Shown here piece by piece: positions 62,430-64,000 of a stretch of DNA of 64,000 bases. Position 1 is the stretch's first letter. Each line of letters opens with the position of its first letter. The translations under genes and the position numbers were made by a program. The notes beneath the pieces were generated by a model. It was not told the origin of the DNA. It searched no databases and worked only from the letters and a program-made list of their open reading frames with translations. This stretch comes from Phytobacter palmae (GTDB lineage: Bacteria; Pseudomonadota; Gammaproteobacteria; Enterobacterales; Enterobacteriaceae), in assembly GCA_900112785.1 (NCBI GenBank), contig FONB01000011.1:124001-188000 (forward strand), in the 5' to 3' direction.

Positions 62430-63041
62430 ATGAAAAAAATCGCGATAACCTGTGCTTTACTTGGCAGCTTTATGGTGAGTAGCGTATGGGCGGATGCTTC
62501 CGGCGATCTGAAAAGCCGTCTCGATAAAGTGAGCAGTTTCCATGCAAGCTTTACCCAAAAAGTGACGGACGGAAGCGGTGCGGCTGTGCAGGAAGGTCAG
62601 GGTGATTTGTGGGTCAAGCGTCCAAATCTATTCAACTGGCATATGACGCAACCTGATGAGAGTGTCCTGGTATCCGATGGGAAAACATTGTGGTTCTATA
62701 ACCCGTTTGTTGAGCAGGCTACAGCAACCTGGCTGAAAGATGCCACCAGCAACACTCCCTTTATGTTGATAGCGCGTAACCAGAGTAGCGACTGGCAGCA
62801 GTACAATATTCAGCAGAACGGCGATGATTTTGTACTGACACCCAAAAGCAGCAATGGCAACCTTAAACAGTTCACGATCAATGTTGACCGCGATGGCACA
62901 ATCCATCAGTTCAGCGCGATTGAGCAGGATGATCAGAAAAGTAGCTACCAGCTAAAAGCCCAGCAAAATGGCTCGGTAGATGCGACTAAGTTTACCTTTA
63001 CTCCGCCAAAAGGCGTAACGGTTGACGATCAACGTAAGTAA
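62430..63041 (+). CDS. lolA: LolA, periplasmic lipoprotein carrier
   Basis: A 203-residue protein with a signal peptide ([21 protein letters not shown]). The mature part is nearly identical to E. coli LolA ([35 protein letters not shown], and the C-terminal [13 protein letters not shown]). It carries lipoproteins from LolCDE to LolB. Its stop is 9 nt before rarA. Confidence 0.97.
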   Translation: MKKIAITCALLGSFMVSSVWADASGDLKSRLDKVSSFHASFTQKVTDGSGAAVQEGQGDLWVKRPNLFNWHMTQPDESVLVSDGKTLWFYNPFVEQATATWLKDATSNTPFMLIARNQSSDWQQYNIQQNGDDFVLTPKSSNGNLKQFTINVDRDGTIHQFSAIEQDDQKSSYQLKAQQNGSVDATKFTFTPPKGVTVDDQRK

Positions 63042-63050
63042 GAGGCGTGC

Positions 63051-64000
63051 GTGAGCAATCTGTCGCTCGATTTTTCCGACAATGCGTTTCAACCTCTGGC
63101 CGCGCGTATGCGGCCAGAAAATTTGGCGCAATATATAGGTCAGCAACACCTGCTGGCACCGGGCAAACCCCTGCCTCGGGCGATTGAAGCTGGTCATCTG
63201 CATTCGATGATTTTATGGGGGCCGCCCGGAACGGGAAAAACGACGCTTGCAGAGGTAATTGCGCGCTATGCCAGTGCCGACGTTGAACGCATTTCCGCGG
63301 TCACATCGGGCGTGAAGGAGATCCGGGAAGCTATTGAGCGCGCCCGGCAAAATCGCAATGCTGGACGTCGCACGATCCTGTTTGTCGATGAAGTCCATCG
63401 ATTTAACAAAAGCCAGCAGGATGCCTTTTTACCCCATATTGAAGACGGTACCATCACCTTCATTGGTGCTACCACCGAAAACCCCTCGTTTGAACTCAAT
63501 TCCGCTTTACTCTCTCGTGCGCGTGTTTATCTGCTGAAATCCTTGACTACAGAAGATATTGAGCAGGTATTAACGCAAGCGATGGACGATAAGACACGGG
63601 GCTATGGCGGTCAGGATATTTCTCTGCCGGATGAAACCCGTCGCGCGATTGCGGAACTGGTCAACGGCGACGCCCGCCGTGCGCTCAATACTCTTGAAAT
63701 GATGGCGGACATGGCCGAGCTGGATGATTCTGGTAAGCGCGTCCTTCAGCCATCGCTTTTGACGGAGATTGCTGGCGAGCGCAGCGCGCGTTTTGATAAC
63801 AAAGGCGACCGTTTCTACGATTTAATCTCTGCGCTGCATAAGTCGGTACGCGGCAGCGCGCCGGATGCGGCGTTGTACTGGTACGCTCGTATTATCACCG
63901 CCGGAGGTGATCCGCTGTATGTGGCGCGCCGCTGTCTGGCCATTGCGTCAGAGGATGTTGGCAACGCCGATCCGCGTGCGATGCAGGTTGCCATTTCGGC
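63051..64000 (+). CDS. rarA: RarA (MgsA) replication-associated AAA+ ATPase, 5' part
   Basis: The first 316 codons of a clamp-loader-like ATPase; the 3' end lies outside the window (E. coli protein about 447 residues). The start is GTG at 63051 ([11 protein letters not shown]). Walker A is GPPGTGKTT, Walker [10 protein letters not shown], sensor 1 GATTENPSF and arginine finger SRARVY. It acts at stalled replication forks. Confidence 0.96.
   Translation, partial: MSNLSLDFSDNAFQPLAARMRPENLAQYIGQQHLLAPGKPLPRAIEAGHLHSMILWGPPGTGKTTLAEVIARYASADVERISAVTSGVKEIREAIERARQNRNAGRRTILFVDEVHRFNKSQQDAFLPHIEDGTITFIGATTENPSFELNSALLSRARVYLLKSLTTEDIEQVLTQAMDDKTRGYGGQDISLPDETRRAIAELVNGDARRALNTLEMMADMAELDDSGKRVLQPSLLTEIAGERSARFDNKGDRFYDLISALHKSVRGSAPDAALYWYARIITAGGDPLYVARRCLAIASEDVGNADPRAMQVAIS

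Overview
The window is chromosomal DNA of an enteric bacterium (Enterobacteriaceae). Nearly every core gene has the length and motifs of its Escherichia coli counterpart, and the order follows the E. coli K-12 segment from mdfA to rarA (about 19-20 min): mdfA, ybjH, ybjJ, rcdA, rybB, ybjL, ybjM, grxA, nfsA, rimK, ybjN, potFGHI, ybjO, rlmC, artJMQIP, ybjPQ, amiD, ybjST, ltaE, poxB, hcr-hcp, aqpZ, ybjD, ybjX, macAB, cspD, clpSA, infA, aat, cydCD, trxB, lrp, ftsK, lolA, rarA. Sequence differences and added or missing genes argue against E. coli itself; an Enterobacter/Klebsiella/Citrobacter-like relative is most likely. No genus is claimed. No IS element, prophage, CRISPR array, rRNA or tRNA gene was seen.

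Region 1-9.3 kb: the 3' part of mdfA, then an accessory block before ybjH. It holds a ScsC/DsbA-like periplasmic thiol oxidoreductase, a short MarA/SoxS-type regulator, a frameshifted MipA/OmpV outer-membrane gene, and an operon of sensor kinase, lipoprotein membrane-fusion protein and RND pump. Directly before the kinase, a 32-codon reading frame joins the first residues of an OmpR-type response regulator to its last residues. This looks like an in-frame internal deletion that left the kinase without its partner. Region 9.3-16.8 kb: ybjH, ybjJ and rcdA (divergent, with a perfect palindrome between), the sigma-E sRNA gene rybB, ybjL, ybjM, grxA with an unusual CPQC active site, nfsA, rimK and ybjN. 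ybjI and ybjC of E. coli are missing.

Region 16.8-30.3 kb: putrescine importer potFGHI, ybjO and rRNA methyltransferase rlmC. A second accessory block follows: an unknown two-TM protein, a small MXKDX-type secreted protein and a complete two-component system. Then come the arginine transport genes artJ and artPIQM, each unit preceded by a pair of ArgR boxes. Region 30.3-45 kb: envelope and redox genes (ybjP, ybjQ, amiD, ybjS, ybjT, ltaE, poxB), an added DoxX-family gene, the hcp-hcr nitric-oxide defence pair with an NsrR-like operator, aqpZ, ybjD and ybjX. lysO (ybjE) is missing between hcp and aqpZ.

Region 45-64 kb: the MacAB efflux pump, cspD, the ClpS adaptor and ClpA unfoldase, infA, aat (the N-end rule partner of clpSA), cydDC, trxB, lrp, ftsK with a shortened linker, lolA, and rarA cut by the window edge. 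The tRNA-Ser gene serW that lies between clpA and infA in E. coli is not there.
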